From contig NC_061862.1 of the NCBI RefSeq assembly GCF_907164915.1, positions 92,955,995 through 93,019,994 of the forward strand: a stretch of 64,000 nt of DNA, written 5' to 3'. The stretch's first letter is position 1; the number at the start of each line of letters is the position of its first letter. The position numbers and the translations under genes are program-made. Shown here one piece after another: positions 1 to 12,500 of the stretch. Below the pieces are notes generated by a model. The model saw only the letters and a program-made list of their open reading frames with translations, was not told the origin of the DNA and ran no database searches. Origin of the DNA: Impatiens glandulifera. Lineage: Eukaryota; Streptophyta; Magnoliopsida; Ericales; Balsaminaceae.

Positions 1-167
1 AACATTAAATGGTTTTGATTATAGTTTTAAGTGATTGTTAAATAAATTTGAAAAGACTATTAGTTTTATATTAAAATGAAATTGGAGGAACCCCATTTCA
101 CTCCAAACAAGGCCTAAATTGAATAGTTCATGATTCTTAAGATTAATCAAAGCTATTATGTATGCAG

Positions 168-413
168 TTAAGCTTCCAGAGCTATTCTCTTGTGTAAAGA
201 TTGAAGAAGAAACAATGGGCAGAATTATGCAAAATTTAGCAGACCTTCTCAAGTAATATAAGGAACATTCTAATATTCTTCTTCTGATCTTTGTTATATT
301 GATTCTAATCTAAATGCACAAACAAAACATGCAGGTTCTTACAGAAGCACCAGGGCACTTTTTTTCTCTCGGCATACGAGTCATCAAAAAGTATTGAAAA
401 AGCAAAAAGATAA
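168..413 (+). CDS. Last two exons of an unidentified gene (5' part lies left of the window)
   Basis: Two short coding pieces join cleanly. Exon 168-252 follows a good acceptor (TATGCAG) and encodes about 28 residues beginning KLPELFSCVKIEEE and containing MGRIMQNLADLL. An 82-bp intron (253-334) starts GTAATA, contains a CTAAT branch-like site and ends ATGCAG. Exon 335-413 completes the split lysine codon and encodes FLQKHQGTFFLSAYESSKS plus a short basic tail before TAA (411-413). Read unspliced, the frame would stop at 254-256; splicing keeps a protein-like reading. The tail looks like one or two amphipathic helices. I do not recognise the protein. The upstream intron contains a MITE-end-like motif near 100. 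The gene model is inferred from splice signals and reading frame only. Confidence 0.5.
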
Positions 414-3339
414 ACGAGGTTTTTTTTTCTATACACCAGCTTCATGTAACCCTAGCTATAAGCTAGCCACAAGGTGAGATTTTGATTTTGCTGACTTTGT
501 TGTAGTTTGATCGATATAGATTTATTTTCCGATGATGTTAGAACCCTAGAGTTTTCTTCTTCTTCCTTTTACTTTGCGGGATTTAGTACATTTGAAAACT
601 AATTCAAAATGAATATTTTGATGATAGCCCATTTTAGTGTATGAGAATTGAGACAAATCTTAAATACTTTTGTGAACAAATATGGATCTTCTTAATTGTT
701 TTTTTTTTAAACACCTATCAAGCTTAAGTTCCAGTTGGAACTTTGGCCGTGAAATCTAGAAATAGTTTCATATTAGTGGACATATTTATCTAGATTTACA
801 AACATAAATAATTTTGAATATGTAACCGTTTTATCAAATGATTGTCTAACTAATTTATCATCAATTAATACTCTCCAATTTAGCCACCAATTTTGGGTTT
901 GGAAGACCCACCATCAAACTCATACACATATGAGTTTTTTATCTATTTTTCTCTCCTAGAAATGCATATTATTCATCCATTAAAAAGTTATTTTATATAT
1001 ATTTTAGATATATTTTAATATTTACCAATTTAGTTTAAAGTTATAGGTTTAATTTTATTTTTTATATAATTTATTTATATATTATTCTTGATTATATAAT
1101 TTATTTTATTTTTTATATAATCTTTTAATATATTAATTTTATTTTTTTATATATTTATATAATTTATTTATATATTAATTTAATTTATATATATATATAT
1201 ATTATATTTTTTTTAATTAAATAAACAAATATTGGAGTTTAATTTGTAAAATTTATAAATATGTAGATAGTATTAAAAATGTTAAAAAGTTGGTAAGAAA
1301 ATGAATTTTTGAGTTGAAAATGAATTATTGTTTAATGTGTAATTGTATTTTAAGTATGAGAATAAGAATTAGGAATAGCCTAACAATATAACATTTAATC
1401 TACTGTCTCATTTTTTTAATAATCATTTTTTAATTTAATTTATTTTAACATTATTGCAAATTTGATTAATTTATAATTTTAAATAATTTGTTATTTGTGT
1501 AATAAATTGTTACAAATATGTTTTTATAAAATATAAAATTAAATATTTTTAAGTATTTATCGAATAAGTTGAAATGATTTAATCAAACTAAATCTTACAT
1601 CAATCTTTATTATGATTAGTATGATATTTTATTTTTTATTTAAATAAATAATATTCAATGTCTTAACAAAAACAAAATAATAATATTCATTTTACTCTGT
1701 TCAAATTTTGATATATAAATTATTTGTATTCTAATTCAACATAAGTCTATTAAAACAAATTTCAACATCAACAAATTATTGGTAAGAAAATGAATTTTGT
1801 TAATGTTTTATAATATAAGGATAAGTTAAAAAGATTTTGGATTAGTTGAAAGATGAGTCATGCTAATTGCATTTCATTTCCCCCAACTTCCCTTAAACTA
1901 ATTACCTAACCATTCTAACAAAAATTAATTGATGTGATATATAGTTATAATTTCCATCATTGTTTTATTATTATTTTGTGCCCTTCTATTTTTATAATAA
2001 GCCAACTGTATTGATGTAACCTAATTAACTAATATAAGTACATAAAGATTCATCCCAATCCAACCCTAATCTTATTAGCATCTTTATCAAGTTTATTAGT
2101 CATTTTCATTTATTTTTTAAGATTATAAATTCATAAATAAATAAATAAAAATCATGAATATTGATATTTATAAAAATAAAATAAAAAATGATGATGGTTA
2201 TGTAGAATAAAAGAAATGGTCAAAGAAAATGACTAAGAGTGAGATGCTTATATATAAATGATAAGATGGTTATTGTTAGGAAGAGGTTTAGCTTGAGATA
2301 ATAGGAGATTGGGTGGCTCACACCACTTGCTACCACTAACCCCTTGAAAAAGACCTTTTTCTATCTTTATTATTATTTTCATATTTGAATGTTCTACTTA
2401 TTATTATTCTAAATAATAAAATGGAATTTACATTTACTTAATTTAACTTAAGTTTGATGTAATAACATAAATGTGATGGCTTAAAGATGTTCTAAGTTAC
2501 TCGAGTATACACTTTTTATTTTTCTTTATTTAATAAACCATCATAACTTTAACTTCAAACATCTTAAATGAAAATCAAACATTATAATTTTTATCGTTTA
2601 AACTAAATGAGTAAAATATATATATATATATATTAGTTATTGATAAATATAGAAAATAATTGATAAATTAAATAATTTTAAATTAAGCAAAAGTTAATTA
2701 CCCACATAATAATACAATATTAAGTTTGTAAAATAAGATAGTTTTTTTTCTATTTCTTTTAAATAAGTTTATTATCTCTTGAAAACTATTTGTATGGTTG
2801 TTTTTGTAAATAAACTAGGATTGTTAATAGTTTAAAAAAAAGTTATTAGTTGATAATAAGTAAAATGAAAAGAATGTGATTCTTAGGCTAAATTTAGTTT
2901 GAAACAGTTAAGAAGCATTCACCTCTGTTTTTTTTTAAGTAAAAAGGGAATAGAATTCAATTCTTAGACATAATAACATCTATAGCCATAAATTAGAGAT
3001 ATTTTCATTTTAATGTCATCAAATATTTGATATTACTTTTAATTTTAATTTTCAAAATAAAAAATGAATTTAAATTCAAACCCTAAACAATGAGCACAGT
3101 TACGATAAGGATATCTTTAAATTCTAAACAATTAATAAATATTTATTTTCTTGAATATAATTTTAAGATTTAGATGACGTGTACTATTACTAAATAAAAT
3201 CAAACCAAACGTGGCTTTAAGAGAAAAAAAGAGAAAATAACCGAAATTGTTTGTTCTCCAATTTAACGGAAAAAGTAGTATTTTTTTTTGTTTCTCGATA
3301 ATTTCTATCTCGTACTCCAAATACATTAAAAAAAAATAA
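414..3339. other. 3' flank of the left-edge gene and AT-rich intergenic DNA
   Basis: The first 150-200 bases are presumably the 3' UTR of the left-edge gene. The rest is AT-rich spacer with long A/T runs (for example 1000-1250) and short TA repeats (2618-2631). I see no coding sequence, RNA gene or clear transposon ends. Confidence 0.5.
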
Positions 3340-3547
3340 AAATTAGATTTCGCCGGAAGCCGGCTGCCGCCGTTCACCTCCCACCGGCCACCACCATCTC
3401 TCTATACAATGCCGGCGACTTTTTTCTTCGGCAGATTAAACTTCTCAAACTAATCAAAGCTTGAGTTTTTTTTATATAGAAAACCAACAAAGATTGTTGT
3501 TTTTTTTTTAAGATTCATTATCATCATCATCATTATCATCAACCCAA
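3340..3547 (-). other. 3' flank of the MYB gene: GC-rich patch and ATC microsatellite
   Basis: Immediately downstream of the MYB stop lie a TCA/ATC trinucleotide run (about 3521-3543), a long T run, and then a compact GC-rich patch (3348-3418, rich in CCGGC and CACC) unlike the surrounding AT-rich DNA. It probably includes the 3' UTR. The GC-rich patch has no convincing reading frame and its role is unknown. Confidence 0.4.
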
Positions 3548-4507
3548 CTACTCAATCCGGCTAACACCGATTCGTTTCACGGCGGCGTTCAAGAACCTCT
3601 CCGCCACCGCCTGCTGCATACACATCACGTTTCCTCCACCAACCCCTCCACCTCCTTGCTGCCCCTGCTGCTGTTCATCCATATAGTTCCTAACCTCCTT
3701 CCTTATCATCATCTGAACCACCGCCAAGAAATCAGAGCTAAAAGGCATGAAGGGTTTCTCCAGATCCAACCCATTCAATTGCTGCAACGGCACAGCCATC
3801 ACAGGAGGAGGAACTGACCGAATTTGATTTCCATCTTCCACCCGATTAGATTCATCGGTCCCCGGCAGCGATAGACTTAACGATGTTGGAGGATCGATCA
3901 TCGCCGGCGGCGGCGGCGGCGGTGGCGGCGGTGGAGAAACAACGCCGCCAGGTCTAGGGACAGGGCGGTAAATATGAGAAGAAGATGAAATCTGTAGACT
4001 AGAATCACTAACATCGGATCCAGAAGGACTACCCGGGTTAAAGTAAAGAGAAGTAGTGGATATAGGAATACCCGACCCATCACTAACGGATCTCTTCAAC
4101 GGTTGAGGATTCGGACTCAAATAGTCTTCATCTCCATCATCGCCCCCGCCGTTTCCAATCAAAGATGAACACTTTCTCTTCAAAGTAGAGTTCCAATGAT
4201 TCTTAATAGCGTTATCGGTTCGACCCGAGAGAAGTCTGGCGATTGTTGCCCATTTGTTACCAAACTTAGCATGGGCCCGAACAATCGTTTCATCTTCCTC
4301 GGCCGTAAAAGCCCGATGTTCGACCTGAGGTGAAAGCTGATTACACCATCGTAACCGACAAGATTTACCGGATCTACCCGGTATGGATTTGCTTATTAGA
4401 GACCAGTTTCTGGGTCCGTGTTTTTGAACCAGCATCTGTAACATATCGTCTTCTTCAGGACTCCATGGACCCTTGATCCGATCGAGATCTTTCTTCATAG
4501 TCGCCAT
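3548..4507 (-). CDS. MYB44/MYB73-like: R2R3-MYB transcription factor, subgroup 22 (MYB44/70/73/77 type)
   Basis: A complete intronless frame of 319 residues, as is usual for this subgroup. R2 (about residues 12-60) has its three tryptophans ([21 protein letters not shown]). R3 (about 63-112) has the expected aromatic-W-W pattern and ends in [12 protein letters not shown]. After the DNA-binding domain come the subgroup-22 signature ([17 protein letters not shown]), a ten-proline run, an EAR-type repression motif (SLSLSLPG), the conserved [17 protein letters not shown] helix and the C-terminal [11 protein letters not shown]. The family acts in the nucleus on AACNG sites and in ABA, auxin and stress responses. 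The ATG at 4505-4507 is chosen because it is the first in frame, lies just before the MYB repeats and sits about 70 bp below a TATA box. Which of the four Arabidopsis relatives is closest cannot be settled by eye; the N-terminal extension favours MYB70/73. Confidence 0.96.
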   Translation of the reverse strand: MATMKKDLDRIKGPWSPEEDDMLQMLVQKHGPRNWSLISKSIPGRSGKSCRLRWCNQLSPQVEHRAFTAEEDETIVRAHAKFGNKWATIARLLSGRTDNAIKNHWNSTLKRKCSSLIGNGGGDDGDEDYLSPNPQPLKRSVSDGSGIPISTTSLYFNPGSPSGSDVSDSSLQISSSSHIYRPVPRPGGVVSPPPPPPPPPPAMIDPPTSLSLSLPGTDESNRVEDGNQIRSVPPPVMAVPLQQLNGLDLEKPFMPFSSDFLAVVQMMIRKEVRNYMDEQQQGQQGGGGVGGGNVMCMQQAVAERFLNAAVKRIGVSRIE

Positions 4508-4577
4508 TAATGATCTGGTTTTAGAAAAGGAAGGAAGAAGGGAAGAAGACGAGAGAAGGTGAAAGGTAGTGTGAGGT

Positions 4578-4585
4578 AATATATA
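4578..4585 (-). promoter_or_regulatory. TATA box of the MYB gene
   Basis: On the minus strand the sequence reads CTATATATTA about 70 bp upstream of the MYB start codon, followed by a CT-rich leader. Spacing and context fit a plant core promoter. Confidence 0.65.
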
Positions 4586-4649
4586 GGAGAGAGACGAAAG
4601 GGTGACTGGAATAGCCGGTGACAGAAATTAATAGATGAGGAGAGATGGA

Positions 4650-4729
4650 AACCGTCTGTTAGGATGGGGAAAGCGGTTTCATTTGGAGTGTAGAGGTTTT
4701 TGGGATACAGCTGTTAATTAGACACGCGT
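4650..4729 (-). promoter_or_regulatory. Proximal MYB promoter: AACNG cluster and CGCG box
   Basis: Within 80 bp upstream of the TATA box there are four AACNG cores (4650-4654, 4656-4660, 4674-4678, 4711-4715, on either strand) and an ACGCGT (4724-4729) matching the CAMTA-type CGCG box. AACNG is the core bound by subgroup-22 MYBs themselves, so autoregulation is a reasonable inference. These short motifs alone do not prove binding. Confidence 0.4.
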
Positions 4730-4760
4730 CAGGTGGAAGCTGCACTGATTTATATACACA

Positions 4761-4778
4761 ATAATAATAATAATAATA
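4761..4778. repeat. (ATA)n microsatellite upstream of the MYB promoter
   Basis: Six uninterrupted ATA units followed by ATT/AAT variants. Confidence 0.85.
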
Positions 4779-4789
4779 TTAATATTAAT

Positions 4790-5640
4790 GCTTTTATTTT
4801 TTTTTTCATCAACAGTCTCTAATGGAGCGTGTGCATAAACAAATAAATATAATTATAAATCTTGATAAAATTAAATTAAATAATTATTATTTGGGTTGGT
4901 AGAAAATAAAATTATAATGAGTTAATTAGATATTTATTTATATAAAAGATAAAACAAAAGAGTGTAAAGTACACGCACCAGGACAAGGAGTAGGCAAATC
5001 ACATTTAAGTTGAGGTAGTTACTATTTATTTACAGTGTCTGAAATCCTCTTTAATCCCATTTTTTTTTACCGTGGTTATTACTATCCGTTTCAAATTTAT
5101 TAAGCTTGTTTGTTTAATCTGGATTTTATAATATTTTTTATTTTTCTTTTATCACCTACCTTGGGTATTGTTTGGTTGAAATTTTTTAAATAATTTTAAA
5201 AAAAATTTACAATCTTTTTATTTATATTTTTTAATCATATTATTTAATTAATCAATTAAAATATCCCCTATTTCAATATTTAAAAAATATATATTTTCAT
5301 TATTTTAAAACATACTTACATAATAAATTTATTTAAATAAATCAAATAGCTGAATACAAACAAAGTTCTATCTTCTAAGAGATTTTGAATTTAATATTTA
5401 TAAAATTTAAATAATAAAAAAATATTATAATAATTTAATCCAATTAAGACCCAAATAAATAATTTACCTTGTCTTTTAACCCAAAAAAAATTGCCTAAGA
5501 AAAACAATCAAAATCCCAGTTAACCCTTTATCATTTGTGACTATTATTAATTATAAAAAAAAAAGAAAAAGGCACGGTAAATGCATGGTAATGTGAAAAC
5601 AAAATTGGGTATAAAAGGTAAAAAAGAAGGCTAAAAAAAC
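4790..5640. other. AT-rich intergenic DNA
   Basis: No gene is visible. Around 5160-5370 a faint inverted similarity (TTGTTTGGTTG against TTTGTTTGTATTC) could mark an old MITE, but the ends are too diverged to call. Confidence 0.4.
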
Positions 5641-5679
5641 GGTTAGAGTTTTGATAAGTATTTGCTGTTTTGGTGATGA

Positions 5680-6050
5680 GCCCATCAGCTTTGACCGCTC
5701 CTCTTAGAGAGAGAAAGACAGGCTGGCGAGCATTTTCCTTTACGTGTGGGATATTTATATGTTTTATTTTAAAAAAAATAATAATAATAATATTTTCAGT
5801 TTCTTCTTATCAACAACACGAAAAGAGGGGTAACGGCCGCACGGAAGTGATGAGGTGGCATAAAACGACAACATCGGTCGCCTAATCGGAGGTCGAATCA
5901 TTACTGCTTTCCTGTCAGTCCAGGCTGTATTGTGGGACCCATTTCTCAACGGCCTCAACTTTCTTCCTCCATCCCACTCACTCTCACCGACACCACCCGG
6001 TCACCAAACTGCCAAAACTGTCCTCCACAATTATACTTTATTCCCCCTCC
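5680..6050. promoter_or_regulatory. GC-richer island upstream of the MYB gene
   Basis: A stretch clearly richer in G and C than its surroundings, with a W-box core (TTGACC, 5691-5696), an ACGTG core near 5740, GGCCGCACGG near 5835 and a CT-rich tract near 5960-6050. The short frames across it do not look like proteins. It lies 1.2-1.5 kb upstream of the MYB start and could be distal regulatory DNA or the remnant of another promoter. Confidence 0.3.
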
Positions 6051-6060
6051 TTACCAAGTA

Positions 6061-9029
6061 CTTTGTTTTTCTTTTACTAACTATTTTTATTTCAACATTT
6101 AATTAACCAAACTTTAATACAATCAATTAGGTAATGGTTTAATTCTAATTTATGACATTTATAAACTCTTTTACATACAAAAGAATACAAATGAATCAAA
6201 ATAACCTAATTTAGTAGATAAGAGATATAAAATAATAAAAACTTTTTTTTTTCCTTTTAGAGTCACAATTCAAACTTAAAATATCTGTATTTTTTTTTGT
6301 TAATAGATAAAAGAAACTAACTACTCTAAAATTGTGATATTTTTGTAGTTATTGGTGAGAAAGTTATGTGCATATGATTCTAACAAATTAAAGTAGGCAT
6401 GTGTTATGTGCACATGAATATAAGAAAGTTTGTATTCTTTTCATTTTAACAAGGTTTTATTTTATTTGAGGTAAAATATGGTTTATTTGAATTATTTATG
6501 TTAAATAATTCAAATATATTTAATATTATAAATAATAATAAATAAATAGTATTTTTATTTTTTTATTAATTTGAGTATTTTGTAAAAGTAGTGATTATCC
6601 ATTAAATAGTTCAGATTAATTTATTTTTACACGTAATTTATGTCCCTTTACAATCTAAACACTATGAGCTGTAATAATTTATTAGTTATATGTTTTGAGT
6701 ATGTTTGGTAGACTTAATTATTTTAACTTATTATTTTTATTTATTAAATTATTTTCTAAAATCACTTTAATAATTTATTACCTAAATATAATCTATTTGC
6801 GTTTGTTAAATGGGAGAAAAATTGCATTGATTGATATATATAATTACATATAGTTGGAATGTATCTATAAATATAAGCTTGAAAATAAAATAAAATAAAA
6901 TAAAAGGGGTGGATTAACATCGAACATTTTTGCGAATTAGAGAAACAAATGGTAAATTATATTAAAAAAATTAAGAAACTAAAACTTGGACCCATCAACT
7001 TCCAACATTAAAATAATAATAATTCATTCAACAATTAAATTAAGACGAACAAATAAACATGGATTCACGATATGATGAGACAATAAATAAAAAAAGAATT
7101 TTAAGATTACTTGTTAGTATGAAAATATTCAACGAAGAAATTAGCGATGAAGGTAAAAGCTTGTAATGTTAAATTAAGACCAACAAATAAACATAAACAT
7201 TCATTGTTGTTGGTCAAACAACACCAATTGAAAATGAACTAGAGACTATGATAATACTTTTATGATCAACAAATAAATATGAACATTAATTGATGGAAAG
7301 TAACAACAAAAGTAAATAAAAATATCAATGGTAGAAGAAAAATTTATTTATTACAAAATTTAATAATATATTTATTAGAATCCTGCATCAATCAATATTT
7401 AATAATCATCATTTACAACAGTAGAAGAATATGATTCTTTGTCTTCAAAAACAAATTTTTTTAATAATAATAAAACCTAAAAACTCTTGTTTTCATGTTG
7501 ATGTATTATCATTTAAAAAAAATAACAAAAACATAACCCTGATCACACCATATTATGAGATATAAATTATATTGATTAATTATTATGTGTTTAATTTATA
7601 ATCATTACATTATGCTATTATTTGAGTTTTAAAATAGATATTACTTTTTGGAACCAAACAAGACCTAGTATGTATATATGTACGTACATGCACATGAATG
7701 AAAAACATGTACGGTCGCGTTGAAAGCTGTGCACGCTTTGTGAGGCAAAGTAATATGGGCTTTCCTTCCTGCTACCTTCCTTCTCCGGTTGTTAATTTTT
7801 CTTTTGCTTTTTTTATTAGTTTAAGTTCAAAAGCTTGTTTGATCTTTTTTTTTAAAAAATGAATTATTTTTTTTAGAAAGAAAGAAAACTTGTTTAATAA
7901 ATAATTATATTGTTATATTTTAATTGAATATTTAAATAAATTAGTAGAGAAAAAAAGTGAGTGATAGTGTAAGACAATACAGAAATGTCTCGATCAATAG
8001 TAACAATAATACTGTTGCCAAAAATTGGAATTACAAACTAGGTACCCAATTAATTATATTACCTAATACATAATAGTAAAAGTTAGCAAGGTCAGAATTT
8101 GAGATTTTTATTAAGTTTTTTTTATAAGAAAAAAATATTTAATGAAAGAATTTTTTTTTGAATTTTTTGAATTGGTAAATTTAGTATAATGTTTATTTTA
8201 ATATTTTGATGATGAATTAAGTAATTGAATGGTTACAAATAAACAATTATTGAAGATTTTTGATGAAAACTAAATAAAAAAAATAAACGAAACTTAAAAT
8301 ACTTTATGATTATAGGAATTTGAATTGGCATTAAAATTCAAATTTTACAAAAAAATTATATAATTGTAAGTTCTAGAGACTTGTTACATAAAAGTTAAAA
8401 TCAAAAGTAGAGTTCTTGGTTAGAATGTATATATTCATACAAGAATCAATTGCTCATTCAAAATTATAAAATTAGCATAATGAATAATGATGATATTCTT
8501 TTTCTTTATGAGTTTTATCATATTTTACCGTGCAAGAAATGAATAGTAATTTAAGGGACACTATTTTTTTTTTTAATCTTTTGGGTTAGATTTCAATAAT
8601 TTTGTGTTAGATTAATCAAGGTGCATGTAAATTGACCATATAATACCTAAATATAAGAAAAAAAATAAGTATTAGGCTAAGATCCATTTCACTACAAAAA
8701 CAAAAGTCAAGTTGTTTGTATAAAGCAAATATTGGCATTTTCTTTTTCTTGCACAAATATGGCTATATAAAAGATGATATATTGAAGGTGGAGGAAGGCA
8801 ATAAATAGAAAGAACCGTATTCGTTTTGATTACTTTGCAGGCTTACCTAATGCCTGGTCATTTCCTATAATTCCTTTCTCTATTTTAATTATGATCCACT
8901 AAGAAATGTATAATCCTGAATATTGAAAAAGATTAAGATATTTGTTACAATAATAATAATAATAATAAATTTAGTGGGTCTATCCAGTATTGTCTTTTGT
9001 CATTAACTTACTAAGGAAAATTAGTTGAG
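6061..9029. other. AT-rich intergenic DNA
   Basis: No gene seen. Between about 7040 and 7290 a short motif (AACAAATAAACAT) recurs three times. An AACCAAACAAGACC motif near 7655 resembles a MITE terminus. Simple AAT runs occur near 8951-8968. Confidence 0.4.
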
Positions 9030-9034
9030 TAAAC

Positions 9035-9503
9035 GGTTGGATTTTGCAATAGTTTCGCTAATCTTCTTAAAAATTAAACTTTTGACAAATCAGTTCTGAA
9101 ATCGTCTATAACGAACAACAGATATCAAAACTGAAATAACACAAAACAATAACAACACAATATACGTGGTTCGGTCAAAATTGACCTACGTCCACGAGAG
9201 GGATAAGTTTCACTAAATCAAAGAAATATCAATAGTAGAAACTTACATGTCATACTCTCAAATAAAAGAAGTGATTATATTATGAATGATTGGAATACTC
9301 CACAATCAAAAGCTCAAACTCTCTCTATAAAGAAGAAAGTAGAAAAAAATCCTAAATATGTTCACTCTCTCTCAACCATACTACGTGTTAAGAGAAAATA
9401 CTAAAAAATGTATTTATACCCTCACCCATTTTTATAACAGAAAACTCTGACCCGTTTATCTGGAATTTAAAACCCGCTCGCAATAGCAATGAACACCTCA
9501 ACA
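9035..9503 (-). repeat. 3' LTR of the TNT1-like element
   Basis: About 469 bp matching 13596-14088 along its length. The inner end reads CTCAACA on the plus strand. The outer end is mutated (GGTTGG in place of TGTTGG). The target duplication TAAAC lies just outside. Confidence 0.9.
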
Positions 9504-9517
9504 ACTCTCCCCCTTCC
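9504..9517 (-). other. Polypurine tract of the TNT1-like element
   Basis: On the minus strand GGAAGGGGGAGAGT abuts the 3' LTR, the expected position and composition of the plus-strand primer. Confidence 0.8.
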
Positions 9518-9549
9518 GAGCCATGGGAGAATGTTGCTATAAACATTCA

Positions 9550-12500
9550 TCACCGTGACGCTCCTGTCAAAACCATTCCGGCTTTGGCACAACATATCTC
9601 ATGCTTGCCTCTTGGCAAGCCCTTTGTCATCATATTTGACCCGTTCTCATTTGTATGCATTTTCTCCAAGTATATAACTCCTTCTTCTCGAGCACTTCAC
9701 GGATCCAATGACACCTTCTTTGAATGTGTTTTGAGCGTGAATAAAAACTTGGATTCTTTCTCACATGTATAGAACTTTGTGAGTCACTAAACACCATGAG
9801 CATGTCTTGTGTTATACATGTTTCCTGTAATAATTCATTCATCCATCTTATTTGCTTATAGAATTTAGTAATGTCAATATATTTAGCTTCTGTAGTAGAC
9901 AAAGAAAAACATTTATGTAGACGAGACTGTCATGATACTGCTCCTCCTCCAAAGGTAAATAGATACCCTAAAGTCGATCTCATTGTGTCGATATCAACAC
10001 TCATATCTGAATCAGAAAAACCTTCAACATGTGGCTTTCTAGTACCATAACACAAAACATACTTGGAAGTCCCTCGAAGATATCTCATTAGCCACTTTAC
10101 CACTTCCCAATGTGTCTTACCGGGATTTGAAAGGAAACGACTAACTACTCCAACCGCATAAGCTATATCCGATCTTGTGCAAACCATTGCATACATCAGA
10201 CTGCCTATTGCTGAAGCATATGGAACTTTGCACAATTCTTGTCTTTCCTCTTCATCATTGGGAGACATTGTCTTGTTTATTTTCAAGTGTGTAACCAATG
10301 GACAAGCAACTGTATTTGTCTTGTCCATACAGAATCTTTTTAGAATCTTCTCAATATCTCTCTCTTGAGACAACCATAACATTTTCATCTCAAAAGACTT
10401 GGTCAAATATTTTTTTTAACTTGGCAATCTTGAGTTTTTCTCTCCTTAGAATCAACATGTCATCAACATATAGGAGAAGTATAATAAAATTATTAGAAGC
10501 AAACTTTTGCACAAAGACACCGTGATTTGTAGACGTTTTCATGTACCCATGGATGGTCATGAAAGACATAAACTTAAGATACCACTACATTGGTGCTTGC
10601 TACAAACCATATAGACTTTTTACAAGTTTGCACACCTTTCTTTTTTCACCTTTCTTATTGTAAACTTCAGGTTGATCCATATAAACATCTTCATCCAAAT
10701 CACCGTGGAGAAATACAATCTTGACATCAAGTTATTCAACCTTAAGATCCATACAAGCAGCTAGACATAACACCACCCGGATGGAAGTCATCTTCACTAC
10801 TGGTGAGAAAATCTCATCATAATCGATTTCATGCCCCTGGCCAAAACATTTGACAACCAGCCTAACCTTGTATCTTGAATTGCTATTATCACCTTCTTGC
10901 TTGATCTTGTACACCCATTTATTTTGTAATACTTTTATGTTCTTTGGTCTTTCAATCAGTTCATATGTGCCATTTTTCAGCAATGACTTCACCTCTTCAT
11001 CCATGAAAACTATCCATTCTTCCTTGTGAGCATCCTTAAGAGCCTCCTTATAGCATACAAACTCCTCACAATTGGTTAGAAGGACATACTCTATAGTAGG
11101 GTACTTAGAACATGATATTTTCTCCCTAGTAAACCTCCTAAGTACCTCTGTTTGTTGATTTTGTTGATTTCCATCTTCTTGTTAAACTTCAAAATCAGCA
11201 TCAATATTATTACCAAGATTAGTTTTTGTATCATTTTCATGGCCTATAGCTTGACCCTGAAGAATATCATCATCATTATCTGAGTCTGAAGCTACATGTG
11301 GCATTGTCTCCTCAACATCATGAGGCAACTCAAGACCAGAAAGACGTATGTGCGCATCAAACTTGTCACCATCTTCAAAATTCTGAATAGTCTGATCTTC
11401 AAGGAATACCACATCTGGGCTTCTCAAACCTTCTTGTCAACTGGGTCATAACACTTGTATCTCCACTTTTCATCACCATAACTCAAAAATATGCATTGCC
11501 TGATTTTTGTATCTAGCTTAGACCTCTCATCTTTTGAAACATGCACAAAGGCTCTACAATCAAAAACACATAAATAGTCATAATTAACATCTTTACCTGA
11601 CCAAACGCTTTCTGCACACTTATTATTCAATAGCTTGGAGGAAGAACGATTGATCACATACACTGTAGTGCTCATGGATTCAACCCAGAAATACTTAACC
11701 AATCTAGAATGAGAGAGCATATTCCTCATCCGTTCTAATATTGTTCTGTTCATCCTCTTTGCCACTCCATTTTGTTTTGGAGTCTTGGGAACAGTCTGTT
11801 CATGTCGAATACCCTATTCTTTACAATAATTATCAAATGAGCATATGTCTCTCTTTCAATCAGCTTGTGAAAGACCTCAAACCTTTCTGCAACCTCATCT
11901 TTAGACTTTATAGCATAGGCCCAAAACTTCTTAGATGCATCGTCTATGAAAGTTACAAAATAATAAGCACCACCTATGGATTTAATCTTCATAGGACCAC
12001 AGACATCTGTATGGACCAGTTCAAGGACATTCTTTTTCAATTCCACTTTCGACTTACTAAAGGAGACTCTGCTCTGCTTACCCTTCAAGAAATGCTCACA
12101 ATTTTCAAGATGAGCATTCTTAAGATTTGGTAACTCGTTTCTCTTGATCAAAACATTTAGTCATTTTTCACTAATGTGACATAGTCTCTTGTGTCACAAC
12201 TCACAAGATGACTCCGTAACGACAGAATATGTTGCATCATAGAGAATTTTCAAATTTGTCTTGTATAAGGAACAACATTTCTTACCTCGTGCAACAACCA
12301 AAGAACCCTTGCTTAGTTTCCATGCTCCAGCACTAAAAACATTATGGTAGCCTCCATCATCGAGCTTACCTGCGGAAATCAAATTCATTCTCAAATCAGG
12401 AACATGTCTTACATCTCTCAATGTCAGGAAACAACCTATGTTTGTCCCGATTCTAACATCACCAAGACCAACTATCTTGTACACAGTACTGTTACCCATG

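Noticed and set aside
3898..4083. Frame ending in an arginine run on the minus strand
   Set aside because: It is another frame of the MYB gene, caused by the CCG/CCA proline-codon run.
5670..5958. Overlapping frames in the GC-richer island near 5.8 kb
   Set aside because: Composition is not protein-like, one contains a poly-Ile/Leu run from an AAT/TTA repeat, and no splice signals or motifs support a gene.
7700..7760. Possible microRNA-like GAAAGCTGTG sequence
   Set aside because: Only a partial match to the miR396 complement and no foldback precursor is visible.
8690..8700. CACTACAAAAA word resembling a CACTA transposon terminus
   Set aside because: No inverted partner end, target duplication or transposase was found nearby.
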